From Chloroflexota bacterium (GTDB lineage: Bacteria > Chloroflexota > Dormibacteria > Dormibacterales > Dormibacteraceae), in the NCBI GenBank assembly GCA_005882115.1, contig VBEG01000031.1, positions 1 through 46,431 on the forward strand: 46,431 nt of DNA. The letters are read 5' to 3'. The position numbers were made by a program, and so were the translations under genes. Within the stretch, counting starts at the first letter, position 1; the number at the start of each line of letters is the position of its first letter. Positions 32,577 through 41,223 of the stretch are shown here, piece by piece. The notes under the pieces are model-generated. The model made no database searches. It was not told the DNA's origin and saw only the letters and a program-made list of their open reading frames with translations.

Positions 32577-33319
32577 CCCGCCATCCGGTCTCGACCGCCC
32601 AGCTTTCGGCCCGTTGCATGAGGCGGACGATCACCTCGGTCTTGGCGTCGGCGTAAGCGATTCGATCGTCGCGCCAGCGGCGGGCTGCCTCGAGCTTCGC
32701 AGCAAGGTATGCGTCGCGAGCAGATTCGTCGGTCCTCAGGTAGTCGCGGAAAAGTAGGTGCCTCCGCTCCCAGTTGGTTCCGGCCACGCAAACATGAACC
32801 TGTACGTCGCGGGGGAGGCCGGAAAACGGACGGAAATAGCGGTGAAGGTCATCTCGGCTCCGGAACTGGATGCCGAGGCTTTCGATCGCCGGGACGTATG
32901 AGCCCTCGAGATCCAGGTCCAGGACGCTGACCAGGACGTCGATCACAGGCTTCGCTGGCAGGTCTGGGACAGCGGTCGACCCGACATGCTGAATGCGCAT
33001 GGCTGCCTCACCGAGCGCGCCGGCAAGGCGGCCACGCCAACTCTGAAATCGTGCCGGCCATGCAGGATCGTAGGCGACGATCTCGACCGGATCTTCGGCA
33101 CGCTCGGTCCCGGCTGGTACTTGATAGCCTGGCCACATCACGGGAAGTGCGCGGTCGCGTAGGGCTGCTCGCTCGGCAAGCGGCAGCTCGTGAGCCGCCA
33201 GGCCACGGGCCTCAGCGGCGATCCGGTAGAGGTCGATCAACGTCACGTTCGAGCCTTCTCGCTGCCGCCGCTCGCTCCAGATTTCAAACGGACCACGCTT
33301 TCTTGCCATCGCTTGGCCG

Positions 33320-33325
33320 AGGGTA
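33320..33325 (-). promoter_or_regulatory. Putative -10 box (TACCCT) for the GrpB-family gene
   Basis: On the minus strand TACCCT is followed by 10 nt and the ATG at 33309; the leaderless arrangement again. Confidence 0.3.
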
Positions 33326-33356
33326 CGCGGAGGCGGGCCTGGCCGGCACCGACGCC

Positions 33357-33362
33357 TATCCT
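33357..33362 (+). promoter_or_regulatory. Putative -10 box (TATCCT) for the SDR gene
   Basis: TATCCT ends 6 nt before the GTG at 33369. The divergent -10 of the GrpB-family gene lies 32 bp away, so the two promoters share a very compact intergenic region. Confidence 0.35.
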
Positions 33363-33368
33363 TCAGCG

Positions 33369-34163
33369 GTGGACCTGCGGGGAAAGACCGTCCTTCTCAG
33401 CGGCGCGTCGACCGGCCTTGGGCCGCACATCGCCCGCCGATTGCACCAAGCGGGCGCGAAGTTCGTACTGTCCGCTCGCAATCGGGATGCGCTGGAAAAG
33501 CTCGCGGCCGAGCTCGGCGGGGCGGATGTAGTCGCCGCTGACCTTTCGAAGCCGGGCGAGCCCGAAAGGTTGGCCGCCGAAGCTGGAGCCGTCGACGTGC
33601 TTGTGTCCAACGCCGGAATCCCCGCCACCGGACGCCTCGCCAGCTTCAAGATCGAGGAGATAGATCGTGCCATCGCGGTCAATCTGCGGGCGGGAATCGT
33701 GCTGGCCGCAAAGTTGCTGCCGGGAATGCTCGAACGCAAGTCCGGCCACATGGTCTTCATGGCATCCATCGCCGGCAAGCTGCCGGCGGGCGGCGAATCC
33801 ATGTACAACGCGACCAAGTTCGGCATTCGCGGGTTTGGTCTGGCGCTTCGCGAAGAGCTTTGGGGAACGGGCGTCGGCGTGTCCGTGATCAGCCCGACTT
33901 TTGTGAGCGAAGCCGGGATGTGGGCTGTGACCGGGCTCAAGCCTCACCCGATCGCCGGTGAGGTGTCGCCCGCCCAGGTGGCCGACGCCGTCTGGCGTGC
34001 GATCACCAGGAACCGGCGAGAGATCGACGTCGTGCCGATCCAGCTCAGGACCGTACTCAAGCTGCAGGCTCTAACGCCCGGCGTCTTCGCGACCACGGCG
34101 CGGTGGATGGGCGCGACTCGTTCCAACGAGGCTCTCGACAGGCGCCAGCGGGACAAACGTTAG
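33369..34163 (+). CDS. Short-chain dehydrogenase/reductase
   Basis: 264 residues from GTG 33369. Classical SDR: cofactor loop SGASTGLGPHIA (11-22), NAG in VSNAGIPA, catalytic Ser in FMASIAGKLPAGG and Tyr146-x3-Lys150 in MYNATKFG. The C-terminal extension (QLRTVLKLQALTPGVFATTARWMG) could be an amphipathic membrane-associated helix as in some lipid-active SDRs. The substrate is unknown. Its TAG stop is part of the TAGAAT box upstream of valS. Confidence 0.85.
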   Translation: MDLRGKTVLLSGASTGLGPHIARRLHQAGAKFVLSARNRDALEKLAAELGGADVVAADLSKPGEPERLAAEAGAVDVLVSNAGIPATGRLASFKIEEIDRAIAVNLRAGIVLAAKLLPGMLERKSGHMVFMASIAGKLPAGGESMYNATKFGIRGFGLALREELWGTGVGVSVISPTFVSEAGMWAVTGLKPHPIAGEVSPAQVADAVWRAITRNRREIDVVPIQLRTVLKLQALTPGVFATTARWMGATRSNEALDRRQRDKR

Positions 34164-34166
34164 AAT
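34161..34166 (+). promoter_or_regulatory. Putative -10 box (TAGAAT) of valS
   Basis: TAGAAT overlaps the SDR stop codon and lies 10 nt before the small leader ORF at 34177. TCGACA at 34135-34140 (20 nt upstream) resembles a -35. Confidence 0.45.
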
Positions 34167-34176
34167 TTCCAACACG

Positions 34177-34227
34177 ATGAGCTCGGTCGAGAACGTATCC
34201 GTATCCTCGCCGGCTCAGTCGCCCTAA
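34177..34227 (+). CDS. Candidate 16-residue leader peptide upstream of valS
   Basis: ATG 34177 to TAA 34225-34227 encodes [16 protein letters not shown], with Val at 4, 7 and 9. Two of the three Val codons are GTA, expected to be uncommon in such GC-rich DNA; Ser (six) is, however, more frequent than Val. The start is 10 nt after a -10-like box. The stop codon falls in the loop of a nested hairpin (34208-34247). If translated, ribosome stalling at Val codons could control valS. No experimental support; it may be a chance ORF. Confidence 0.35.
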   Translation: MSSVENVSVSSPAQSP

Positions 34228-34247
34228 CAGCGACCTTCCCGCCGGCG
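34208..34247 (+). promoter_or_regulatory. Nested hairpin in the valS leader
   Basis: Outer stem CGCCGGC (34208-34214) with GCCGGCG (34241-34247) encloses an inner stem GTCGC (34218-34222) with GCGAC (34230-34234). There is no T-tract, so it is not an intrinsic terminator. It ends 20 nt before the valS ATG (34268). No T-box features are visible. Confidence 0.4.
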
Positions 34248-34267
34248 ACACCGAGCCACCCAGCAGG

Positions 34268-36850
34268 ATGAAACACGCCCCCATGCCAGAAACAGACTCA
34301 GAGATGCCGAAAGCGTTTGACCCTCAGGCCATCGAGGCCGGCTGGTACGCGCGCTGGGAGTCGGACGGTCTCTTCATCGCCGACGCGCAGAGCTCCAAGC
34401 CCAAGTACTGCATATGCCTGCCCCCGCCGAACATAACCGGCGAGCTGCACATGGGCCACGCCCTCAACCACACGCTCCAAGACATCTGCGCGCGCTACCG
34501 CCGGATGGCAGGGAGCGAGGTGCTCTTTCTGCCCGGCACCGATCACGCCGCGATCGCCACGCAAAACGTGATCGAGCGCCAGCTCGCGGCTGAAGGGATG
34601 ACCAAGGAACAGTTGGGCCGCGACGCTTTCACGGCACGGGTCGATGAGTGGTATCGCGACGTCGGCGAGACCATCGTCAGCCAGGACCGCATCCTGGGCA
34701 TCTCCCTTGACTGGACGCGGCTGCGGTTCACGATGGACCCGGCGTACGTGCGCGCCGTGATGACCGCCTTTGTCGAGTTCTTCGGTCGGGGTTGGATCTA
34801 TCGCGCACCGCGCATCGTCAACTGGTGCCCGCACGACCAATCCGCGATCTCGGACCTCGAGGTCGAATGGCAGCAGCATCAGGACACGCTGTACTTCATC
34901 AAGTACCCCGTGGAGGGCGGCGGCGAGGTGACCATCGCGACCGTCCGGCCCGAAACGATGCTGGCCGACACCGGCGTGGCTGTGAACCCGGAGGACGAGC
35001 GCTACAAGCATCTGATCGGAAAGACGGCCGTCCTACCGCTGGTCGGCCGAAAGCTGCCCATCGTCGCTGACGACGCCGTCGAGAAAAACTTCGGCACCGG
35101 CGCGCTGAAGGTCACCCCGGGCCATGACCCGATGGATTACGAGATCGGGCAAAGGCACGGGCTCGAGATCGTCAACGGCATGCATCTGGACGGGAGCATG
35201 CAGGTGCCGGGCCTGCCCTACGACGGGCTGCCGGCGCTCGAGGCGCGCAAGCGGATCGTGGCCGACCTCAACAAGCAGGGTTTGCTGGTCAAGGAGGAGC
35301 CGTACACGCATGAGGTGGGGCACTGCGACCGCTGCAAGTCGATCATCGAACCGCTGATCAGCGAGCAGTGGTGGCTGCGCATGGAGGAGATGCGGGACAA
35401 GGCGCTCGCCGCATCCGATGCGGGCAAGGTGCGCTGGCATCCCGAACGATACGAGCGGACCTACCTCGACTGGCTGCGCGGTCTGCGCGACTGGAATATC
35501 GGACGGCAGCTGTGGCTCGGCCACCGCGTCCCGGTCTACTACTGCGCCAACGGACACACCACCGTCGCGGTCGACCGACCCGACCAATGCGATGAATGCG
35601 GTGACGGTGATCTCGCGCAGGACACCGACGTGCTCGACACCTGGTTCTCGTCAGCGCTGTGGCCGTTCGCGACTCTCGGGTGGCCCGAGGAGACCGATGA
35701 CCTGAAGGCCTTCTACCCGAACAACCTCAACGTCACCGCCCGGGAGATCATCAACCTCTGGGTCAGCCGGATGATCATGACCGGCCTCGAGTTCATGGGC
35801 GAGGTGCCGTTCTCCGATGTCGCCATCACCTGCCAGGTTCAGGCTGCTGACGGGCGGCGGATGTCGAAATCCCTCGGCACAGGCGTCGACCCGCGCGATC
35901 TCATCCAGAAGTACGGCACCGACGCACTGCGCGCATGGGCTGCGTCGGTGGCGATGTCGAGCCAGGACGTGCGTTTTGATGAGAGCCGCGTTGAGGGCTA
36001 CAGGCGCTTCTGCAACAAGCTGTGGAACGCCACCCGGCTCGTCCTGAGCTCTCCTGGCACCAGATCGGCGCAGGCTCCGGGAATGCTCGAAGCGCGTGAG
36101 CACCTCGAAGACCGCTGGATACTTTCACGTCTATCCGTCGCGGCCCAAGAGATCAGCGCCGGCATCGAGAACTTCACGTTCCAGGACTCGATCAACGCGG
36201 CGTACGGATTCGCGTGGAACGAGTTCTGCGATTGGTACCTGGAATCTGTCAAGGACAGACTGCGCGACGGCGACCCGGTGGCGCAGGACGTGGCCTACTT
36301 CTGCCTCGACACCCTGTTCCGACTGCTCCATCCCTTCATGCCGTTCGTGACCGAGGAGCTGTGGTCACGCCTGCCCGGGGATCGTGAGTACCTGATGCGC
36401 GCGCATTGGCCCGAGCTGCGCGATCGATTCGTCGATCCGGGGGCGGAGGCCGAGTTCGAAAGGATGATGTGGATCGTCGAGGAGGCGCGCGGCCACCGGC
36501 AAGCTGCGGGCGCGCCTGCGCGCGGGGGGCAGCTGCAGCTCGACAGCTCCATCAATCGCACCATCGCGCGTCTTGCCGCGAAGCTTGCCCACGCAGACCT
36601 CGTCGACGACCTCGATCGAGGGACGCCACTCGCCGTCGCCGCCGGGCGCGTCAACTTTCCCGCGGGATCGGGCGACGCGCGCCGGCAGAAAGAGAGGAAG
36701 CAGCTGGAAGCCGATCTGGCGAAGATCGAAGCCAGGCTCGACAACCCGGACTTTCAGGAGAAGGCGCCGCCCGAGGTCGTCAAGAACCTCGACGAGCGCG
36801 CCGAGGCCATCAGGGACGCTATCGACCGCCTGAAGGATGAGGACAGCTAA
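34268..36850 (+). CDS. valS: Valyl-tRNA synthetase
   Basis: 860 residues from ATG 34268, preceded by CAGG. Class I signatures HMGH (61-64, in [14 protein letters not shown]) and RMSKS (around Met532). The editing domain is present ([39 protein letters not shown]). The Zn-finger-like part [18 protein letters not shown] lies in the connective region. The C-terminal coiled coil ([30 protein letters not shown]) that contacts tRNA is complete. It charges tRNA-Val. An alternative start at ATG 34283 is possible. Confidence 0.97.
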   Translation: MKHAPMPETDSEMPKAFDPQAIEAGWYARWESDGLFIADAQSSKPKYCICLPPPNITGELHMGHALNHTLQDICARYRRMAGSEVLFLPGTDHAAIATQNVIERQLAAEGMTKEQLGRDAFTARVDEWYRDVGETIVSQDRILGISLDWTRLRFTMDPAYVRAVMTAFVEFFGRGWIYRAPRIVNWCPHDQSAISDLEVEWQQHQDTLYFIKYPVEGGGEVTIATVRPETMLADTGVAVNPEDERYKHLIGKTAVLPLVGRKLPIVADDAVEKNFGTGALKVTPGHDPMDYEIGQRHGLEIVNGMHLDGSMQVPGLPYDGLPALEARKRIVADLNKQGLLVKEEPYTHEVGHCDRCKSIIEPLISEQWWLRMEEMRDKALAASDAGKVRWHPERYERTYLDWLRGLRDWNIGRQLWLGHRVPVYYCANGHTTVAVDRPDQCDECGDGDLAQDTDVLDTWFSSALWPFATLGWPEETDDLKAFYPNNLNVTAREIINLWVSRMIMTGLEFMGEVPFSDVAITCQVQAADGRRMSKSLGTGVDPRDLIQKYGTDALRAWAASVAMSSQDVRFDESRVEGYRRFCNKLWNATRLVLSSPGTRSAQAPGMLEAREHLEDRWILSRLSVAAQEISAGIENFTFQDSINAAYGFAWNEFCDWYLESVKDRLRDGDPVAQDVAYFCLDTLFRLLHPFMPFVTEELWSRLPGDREYLMRAHWPELRDRFVDPGAEAEFERMMWIVEEARGHRQAAGAPARGGQLQLDSSINRTIARLAAKLAHADLVDDLDRGTPLAVAAGRVNFPAGSGDARRQKERKQLEADLAKIEARLDNPDFQEKAPPEVVKNLDERAEAIRDAIDRLKDEDS

Positions 36851-36951
36851 CCAGGCGTAGCGCCGGCGAGCCTCCTTGCATCTTCGCGGCGTCGTCGTCT
36901 CCTTGGCTCCGACCGTCGATGCCGCGAATCTGCTGCGGATCTCGGCGTCGC

Positions 36952-36957
36952 TACGCT
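36952..36957 (+). promoter_or_regulatory. Putative -10 box (TACGCT)
   Basis: TACGCT ends 10 nt before the ATG at 36968, in the 117-bp gap after valS, which otherwise shows nothing notable. Confidence 0.3.
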
Positions 36958-36967
36958 AGCGGCGATC

Positions 36968-38614
36968 ATGCCGTCAGCCGCTGTTCTCGCGCCCGTCGCC
37001 CTACCGCTGGTGGCCGCCGGGGTGATCGCAGTATTCCGCCTCGCGGGCATGAGCCTGGGACGCGTGGCTGCGGCAATCGGAGCCTGGGGCGCCGTCGCCG
37101 CCTTGCTCGCGGTGTGGATCCCGGTGCGCTCGTCGCTCGAGCTCACGCTAGGCGCGCTTGGCTACGGTTCGTCGTTCGACCTGCGCATCGACGCGGTCAC
37201 GTTTGCATTCGGCTTGATGATCGCGACGCCGACGGCGGTGCTCCTCACACTTCAGCCCCGCACGTGGCAGGAGATGAGCATCTCACTGGTCGGCCTTGCA
37301 TCCGCCCTCGCGGCGATCGAGGGTGGCAGCGTCGTGCTCACGGCGCTCGCCGGCGCCACCGCGGGGACGGTGGCGATCGTCCTGCTCGAAACCGAGGATC
37401 CCCGCGCGCCGCGGCCGAGTTGGGCGACGGTGCTTGCGGGCTGGCTTGCGCTGAGCTGGGTCGGCGTGATGCTCCAGGTGGGAGGCGGCACCGCCGTGTA
37501 CTCCGCGGTCCCGGTTGCCACCGTGACAGCTCCGCTGTTTGCTGTCCTCGCTGTGGCCGCGCTCCTCGCCTCCAATCTCTTTCCGTGGCGGACCTGGCCG
37601 GCGGACCTGTGGTCGCGACCCTCCCTGCGGGCCGCCGGGATCACGGTCGCGATCCTGTACCCGCTGGGCTTCTATCTGCTCGTTCGGGCTTACGAGCTCG
37701 GCGACGGCCGGTACCCGCACCCCTTGTTCCATGCCGGCCTCGCAATCCTGGGAGTGACCGCCGCATTCGCTGCCGCCGCGCGCGCTCAGGCGGCTGCAAC
37801 ACGCCGCAAGTTCCTCGGCGAGGTCATCCCGTTCTTCGGTGGCTTCGCGCTGGCCTCGATCGCGATCGGCACCGCGCTAGGACTGGTGGCCGGCCTTGTG
37901 CTGCTGGCGACGGCCGCGGCCATGGTCGCGTGTCTCGCCCTGCTGCCGGACCGCGCCGGTTTGGCAGCGATGGTAAGCATCGCGGCGGCGGTCGGCCTCC
38001 CGCCAGGCCTCGCTTTCGGTGCACGTGTGATCGGCATCGAGGCGACCTTCGAAGCCGGCGACCTCCTGGGCCTGATCGGCGTCGCGGCTGCGGCCGCCTG
38101 GGCCCTCCTGATGGTCGGAGGCGCTCGGGCGATCGGCCTGCCGGGCGGACGCGGCCATCCCGCGACCGAGACCTTCGCCGGCGTCTCGATGGCGATCGCA
38201 GTGCTGACTCTGCTCGCCGGGCCGGCGATCGCCGCCGTCCAGACCGGTTTCGCGAACCCCGTCGCAACAGAGGTGATGTCGACCAGCGCGCTCGGCGGCG
38301 GGCTCACAACTGTGGAAACGGTTTCGAGCGTGCTGCCGGCCGTGACGCTTTTCGCGCCGCTGCTCATTCTGGGAGTCCTCGTCTACGCGGTCGCGGGCAC
38401 CTCTGCCATCCGCACGCAGTCGCGCGCGGCGCTCTTCAAGCTGCCGGAGGGCGGGATATGGCAGCGCGCGCGTGAAACTGTGCGCGCGCTTACGGTGCCC
38501 GAGCAGTACCGCAGCATCTTGAATATTCGCGAGCTCGAAATCGCGGCAGTCGGGGGCCAGCCTCTTCTGTGGCTGGCCGCGCTGGCCGCGCTTACGTTCG
38601 CGGTCACGCGTTGA
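36968..38614 (+). CDS. Polytopic membrane protein, NuoL/M/N-like proton-channel subunit (divergent)
   Basis: 548 residues from ATG 36968, with some 14 hydrophobic helices. The stretch SIAAAVGLPPGLAFGARVIGIEATFEAG resembles the conserved GxPPxxGFxxK helix of complex I antiporter-like subunits, but the lysine is Arg and overall conservation looks weak. The C-terminal soluble-looking segment (FKLPEGGIWQRARETVRALTVPEQYRSI) is not typical. It overlaps the next gene by 4 bp (TTGA). It is probably part of a proton-moving membrane module with the next three genes; the assignment rests on topology and one motif. Confidence 0.5.
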   Translation: MPSAAVLAPVALPLVAAGVIAVFRLAGMSLGRVAAAIGAWGAVAALLAVWIPVRSSLELTLGALGYGSSFDLRIDAVTFAFGLMIATPTAVLLTLQPRTWQEMSISLVGLASALAAIEGGSVVLTALAGATAGTVAIVLLETEDPRAPRPSWATVLAGWLALSWVGVMLQVGGGTAVYSAVPVATVTAPLFAVLAVAALLASNLFPWRTWPADLWSRPSLRAAGITVAILYPLGFYLLVRAYELGDGRYPHPLFHAGLAILGVTAAFAAAARAQAAATRRKFLGEVIPFFGGFALASIAIGTALGLVAGLVLLATAAAMVACLALLPDRAGLAAMVSIAAAVGLPPGLAFGARVIGIEATFEAGDLLGLIGVAAAAAWALLMVGGARAIGLPGGRGHPATETFAGVSMAIAVLTLLAGPAIAAVQTGFANPVATEVMSTSALGGGLTTVETVSSVLPAVTLFAPLLILGVLVYAVAGTSAIRTQSRAALFKLPEGGIWQRARETVRALTVPEQYRSILNIRELEIAAVGGQPLLWLAALAALTFAVTR

Positions 38615-39153
38615 TCGAAGGCTTCGCGGGGTTCGTAGCGTGGCTCGGCGCGTCCGTGGTCGTCCTCTCTGACGGTCGGCGCGGATTGGCCCTCGGAGCC
38701 GCTCTGTCCACGCTGGCGCTGGCTGCGATCGTGTTCTCCGGTGCCGGGCCCGTCGCCGGCATTGCCCTGGGGGTGGGCGGGCTTACCGCCGCCGCGCGAC
38801 GCCTGACGGTGGGGGTTGCCGGATGGGGGATCATGCCGCCTGGCTCGACGCCGCGATTCATCTTGTGCGTCGGCGGTGGGCTGCTCGCTTTGTGGATCGC
38901 CCTCGGGGTGACAAGCGGCCACAGCTCGGCGTTGCGCTTTGCTGTGATTACGGTGGCCGGCCTTGCGGGGGCGAGGGTGCTCTCCAGCGGTGAGTCATCC
39001 GTCTTGCTCACCTCGGTCGCCCTGCTCGCCCTCGCCACGGCCGCGGCCTCGGGACTGACCGAGGAAGCGCTCGCGATCTGGCCCTACGTCGGGGCGGCTG
39101 CGATCGCGGCCGGTGTCGGATGGCTACCACAGAGCGCACCGCGTGCTGCCTGA
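38611..39153 (+). CDS. Small polytopic membrane protein (HyfE/NuoK-like position)
   Basis: 180 residues from TTG 38611, overlapping the previous stop. About six hydrophobic helices (FAGFVAWLGASVVVL, LGAALSTLALAAIVFSGAG, FILCVGGGLLALWIALGV, and others). In hydrogenase-4-type operons a small HyfE-like subunit occurs between antiporter-like subunits; size and position fit, sequence gives no diagnostic motif. Function unknown. Confidence 0.45.
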   Translation: MIEGFAGFVAWLGASVVVLSDGRRGLALGAALSTLALAAIVFSGAGPVAGIALGVGGLTAAARRLTVGVAGWGIMPPGSTPRFILCVGGGLLALWIALGVTSGHSSALRFAVITVAGLAGARVLSSGESSVLLTSVALLALATAAASGLTEEALAIWPYVGAAAIAAGVGWLPQSAPRAA

Positions 39154-40186
39154 AGCGGCGGAGCTTCTCGTCCTCGCAGCCGCGGCCCTTCTGTTTGCGC
39201 TCGGCTTCGCTCCGGCTGCCGCGTCTCGCCGCAACCTGCTCGTGCAGGGGGGCACCGGGATGGTCGCAACCGCGGCCATCGCGGTTGTGCCCACGTTTGA
39301 CCTCGCGCTCCTGACGATCGTCGGCCTGGGCGTCATGCAGGCGGGGATTCCGGGCAAGCGGACTCTTGCCGTCCGCCTGCGCGCCCCCGTGCTGGCGGTC
39401 GCCGTCCTGGCGTTTGCACTGGTCTTCCTGCGGGTCGAAGGGCCAGCCGTGCTCGAGCGATTCGCGGCGGTGGGACTCGTCGCGGGCCTGGCCGCTGCTG
39501 TCGGTTTGTTTCCGTACATCCATCCTTTCGCGGCGGACGAGCCGGTCGCCGCGTCGCCAATCGTCTGGATCGCCTTCGTCGGCCCGGTGCTCGCGGCCGT
39601 TGTCTTGAGTCGAGCCGAAGGTCTCCTCTCGGTCGATGCCGGCCAGGCGCTGGCGGCGATGCTGATCGGTCTTGGCGTGATCAACATGGCGTGGGGCTCG
39701 ATCGCGTCCTGGTTGACTGACGACACGGCTGCGGCGTGGCGCTACTCCTTTCTCGCTGACTGGGGCCTCGTGCTCTGCGGTTTCGGCCTCACCCTGAGCG
39801 ACGGGCGTCGCGCGGCGCTGCTCGTGCTGTTTGGCATCGTTGTGGGCCGGCTGCCCCTCTACCTGGTATCGCGCGAGCCACGCGCCGAGCGGGTGACCAG
39901 TGAAGGCCCGATCAACCTCGTCGTCGCGGCTGCGCTGGCCGGGTCGGCGCCCTTTGTCGGATTCGCGGCAAGGGTGCTTCTTCTGCGGGGCGCGACCCAG
40001 CTCTTCTGGCCCCTTGCCTTGGTTCTCGCGCTTGGCATGCTGCTGTGGCTGCCCGGGTCACTGCGGCTTGGCCGGAGCCTGGGACGCCCGCGCGGCCGGC
40101 AGGCATTCGGCGTGGCGCTGGCGGTCGCCGTCAACGTCGCGGCGGGTCTTTACCCTCTGCCGCTGCTGGCGGCCGCGAAGCTTTGA
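39143..40186 (+). CDS. Polytopic membrane protein, second NuoL/M/N-like subunit (divergent)
   Basis: 347 residues from GTG 39143 (GTG 39113 also possible), overlapping the previous gene by 11 bp. About ten helices. The helix AALAGSAPFVGFAARVLLLRGATQLFWPLALVLALGML matches the pattern of the conserved PPxxGF helix and the following helix of NuoM/NuoN/HyfB-like proteins. It is shorter than usual (about 450-500), so some helices are absent. Residues for proton transfer (Glu and Lys in mid-membrane) are hard to place by eye. The stop overlaps the next TTG start. Confidence 0.5.
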   Translation: MLPEAAELLVLAAAALLFALGFAPAAASRRNLLVQGGTGMVATAAIAVVPTFDLALLTIVGLGVMQAGIPGKRTLAVRLRAPVLAVAVLAFALVFLRVEGPAVLERFAAVGLVAGLAAAVGLFPYIHPFAADEPVAASPIVWIAFVGPVLAAVVLSRAEGLLSVDAGQALAAMLIGLGVINMAWGSIASWLTDDTAAAWRYSFLADWGLVLCGFGLTLSDGRRAALLVLFGIVVGRLPLYLVSREPRAERVTSEGPINLVVAAALAGSAPFVGFAARVLLLRGATQLFWPLALVLALGMLLWLPGSLRLGRSLGRPRGRQAFGVALAVAVNVAAGLYPLPLLAAAKL

Positions 40187-40992
40187 TCCAGCTCCTGCTG
40201 TCGATCGCGACCCACTCGGTCGCTCTTCTCGTCTATCCGGGGCTGCTCGTCATGGTCAGCTTCGGCGCGCTGGTCGAGCTTGCGTGGATGCGAGCGAGCA
40301 GGAAGGATTGGCAATGGCCTGATCTGCCGCGGCGCCGTGTGACACCGGTGCTGGCCACGATCGCGCTGTGCTCGGTCCTCGCGTCGGTTCAGCTGGCCGC
40401 GCCATTCAACCCGGTTGCGGGCGCGGAGCGAAGCGTCGTCCTCGCGGCGGTCGGTCTTGCGTTCACGGCGTGGGCCGACCTCGCCCTGACGGTTGAGTTT
40501 GTGGCCGCGCCCGGACTGCTACTCATCGCCCAGTTCTGCTGGCTGCTGGCGGTTCTCGGTCCGGCAGTGGAGCCGGAGAGCCTTCGCCCTCAGGTCCTGG
40601 GCAACGTGTTGGTGCCTGGCCTTCTGCCGGTCAAGGTCGCCTGTGGGTTCCTCTATCTACTGGCGCTGCCGGCCCTGATGCGCTTGTGGCCGCTCTCGCC
40701 TCCGGCCGACCGGCGCGAAAAACCCAGGCTTGACGCCGCAAGGATCTTGACCTGGCTTCCGTACTGCGGACTGTTCACAACCCTGTTCGTGCCGCCGCCG
40801 GCCGACGATGCGCTCGGCTTCGTGCGCTTCTTCGGGATCACGTTTCTGGTCGCCGCAGTCGCGATCGGTCTCGGCGTGTTCATGCGCCGGCGCGGGGAGG
40901 CCGGTGTGCGCGGGTTGTATGCGCGGGCGGTGACGCCGTTCGCCGGCCTGGTGATCGCGATCGTGGTGGCGACCTCAGTGCTGATGCGGTAG
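40183..40992 (+). CDS. Polytopic membrane protein, possibly NuoH/HyfC-like
   Basis: 269 residues from TTG 40183 (TTGA overlap with the previous stop). About eight helices. The first helix and loop (LLLSIATHSVALLVYPGLLVMVSFGALVELAWMRASRKDWQWPDLPRRRV) recall the beginning of NuoH/HyfC proteins (helix, Glu, basic loop), but the usual RxGPNxxGP loop is missing. It also shows EFVAAPGLLLIAQFCWLL and a central FNPVAGAE. The assignment is tentative; membership of a four-gene module is the stronger statement. Confidence 0.4.
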   Translation: MIQLLLSIATHSVALLVYPGLLVMVSFGALVELAWMRASRKDWQWPDLPRRRVTPVLATIALCSVLASVQLAAPFNPVAGAERSVVLAAVGLAFTAWADLALTVEFVAAPGLLLIAQFCWLLAVLGPAVEPESLRPQVLGNVLVPGLLPVKVACGFLYLLALPALMRLWPLSPPADRREKPRLDAARILTWLPYCGLFTTLFVPPPADDALGFVRFFGITFLVAAVAIGLGVFMRRRGEAGVRGLYARAVTPFAGLVIAIVVATSVLMR

Positions 40993-41005
40993 TTATTGGA
41001 GACTG

Positions 41006-41187
41006 GCCCCTCCCTTGCCCTCCCCGTAAACGGGGAGGGGTCTGGAGTCGTGGTTGTCGCCCTGAGACTAGTTGCTTTCCCCATGGACGGGGAGGGGTCT
41101 GGAGTCATGGGTGTCGCCGTGAGACGAGTTGCTTTTTCCCATAGCGCCCCTCCCTTGCCCTCCCCGTAAACGGGGAGGGGTCTGGAG
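41006..41187. repeat. Cluster of three hairpin repeats (second repeat family) before rplU
   Basis: Two identical 42-mers (41006-41047 and 41146-41187) carry the 9-bp stem CCCTCCCCG-TAAA-CGGGGAGGG followed by GTCTGGAG. Between them lies a weaker copy (about 41078-41104, CCCCATGGACGGGGAGGGG). The flanks are also duplicated: GTCGTGGTTGTCGCCCTGAG (41048) and GTCATGGGTGTCGCCGTGAG (41105). This fills most of the 231-bp gap 40993-41223. It may terminate the preceding module or be a mobile repeat. Confidence 0.85.
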
Positions 41188-41209
41188 AAGTTCGTTCCGA
41201 GAGGCTTGG

Positions 41210-41215
41210 TACAAT
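41210..41215 (+). promoter_or_regulatory. Putative -10 box (TACAAT) of the rplU operon
   Basis: TACAAT ends 8 nt before the GTG of rplU and there is no ribosome binding site between; the clearest leaderless-type promoter in the window. Confidence 0.5.
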
Positions 41216-41223
41216 CTCTCGCC

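Noticed and set aside
34164-34267. T-box riboswitch before valS
   Set aside because: There is no T-box sequence, no terminator with T-tract and the leader is only about 100 nt.
36919-38475. Plus-strand Arg-rich frame of 518 codons overlapping the NuoN-like gene
   Set aside because: Composition is Arg/Gly/Pro-rich without structure; the frame at 36968 gives regular membrane helices and couples to the next gene.
41006-41187. Possible CRISPR array
   Set aside because: Only two identical and one degenerate repeat, duplicated rather than unique spacers, and no cas genes nearby.
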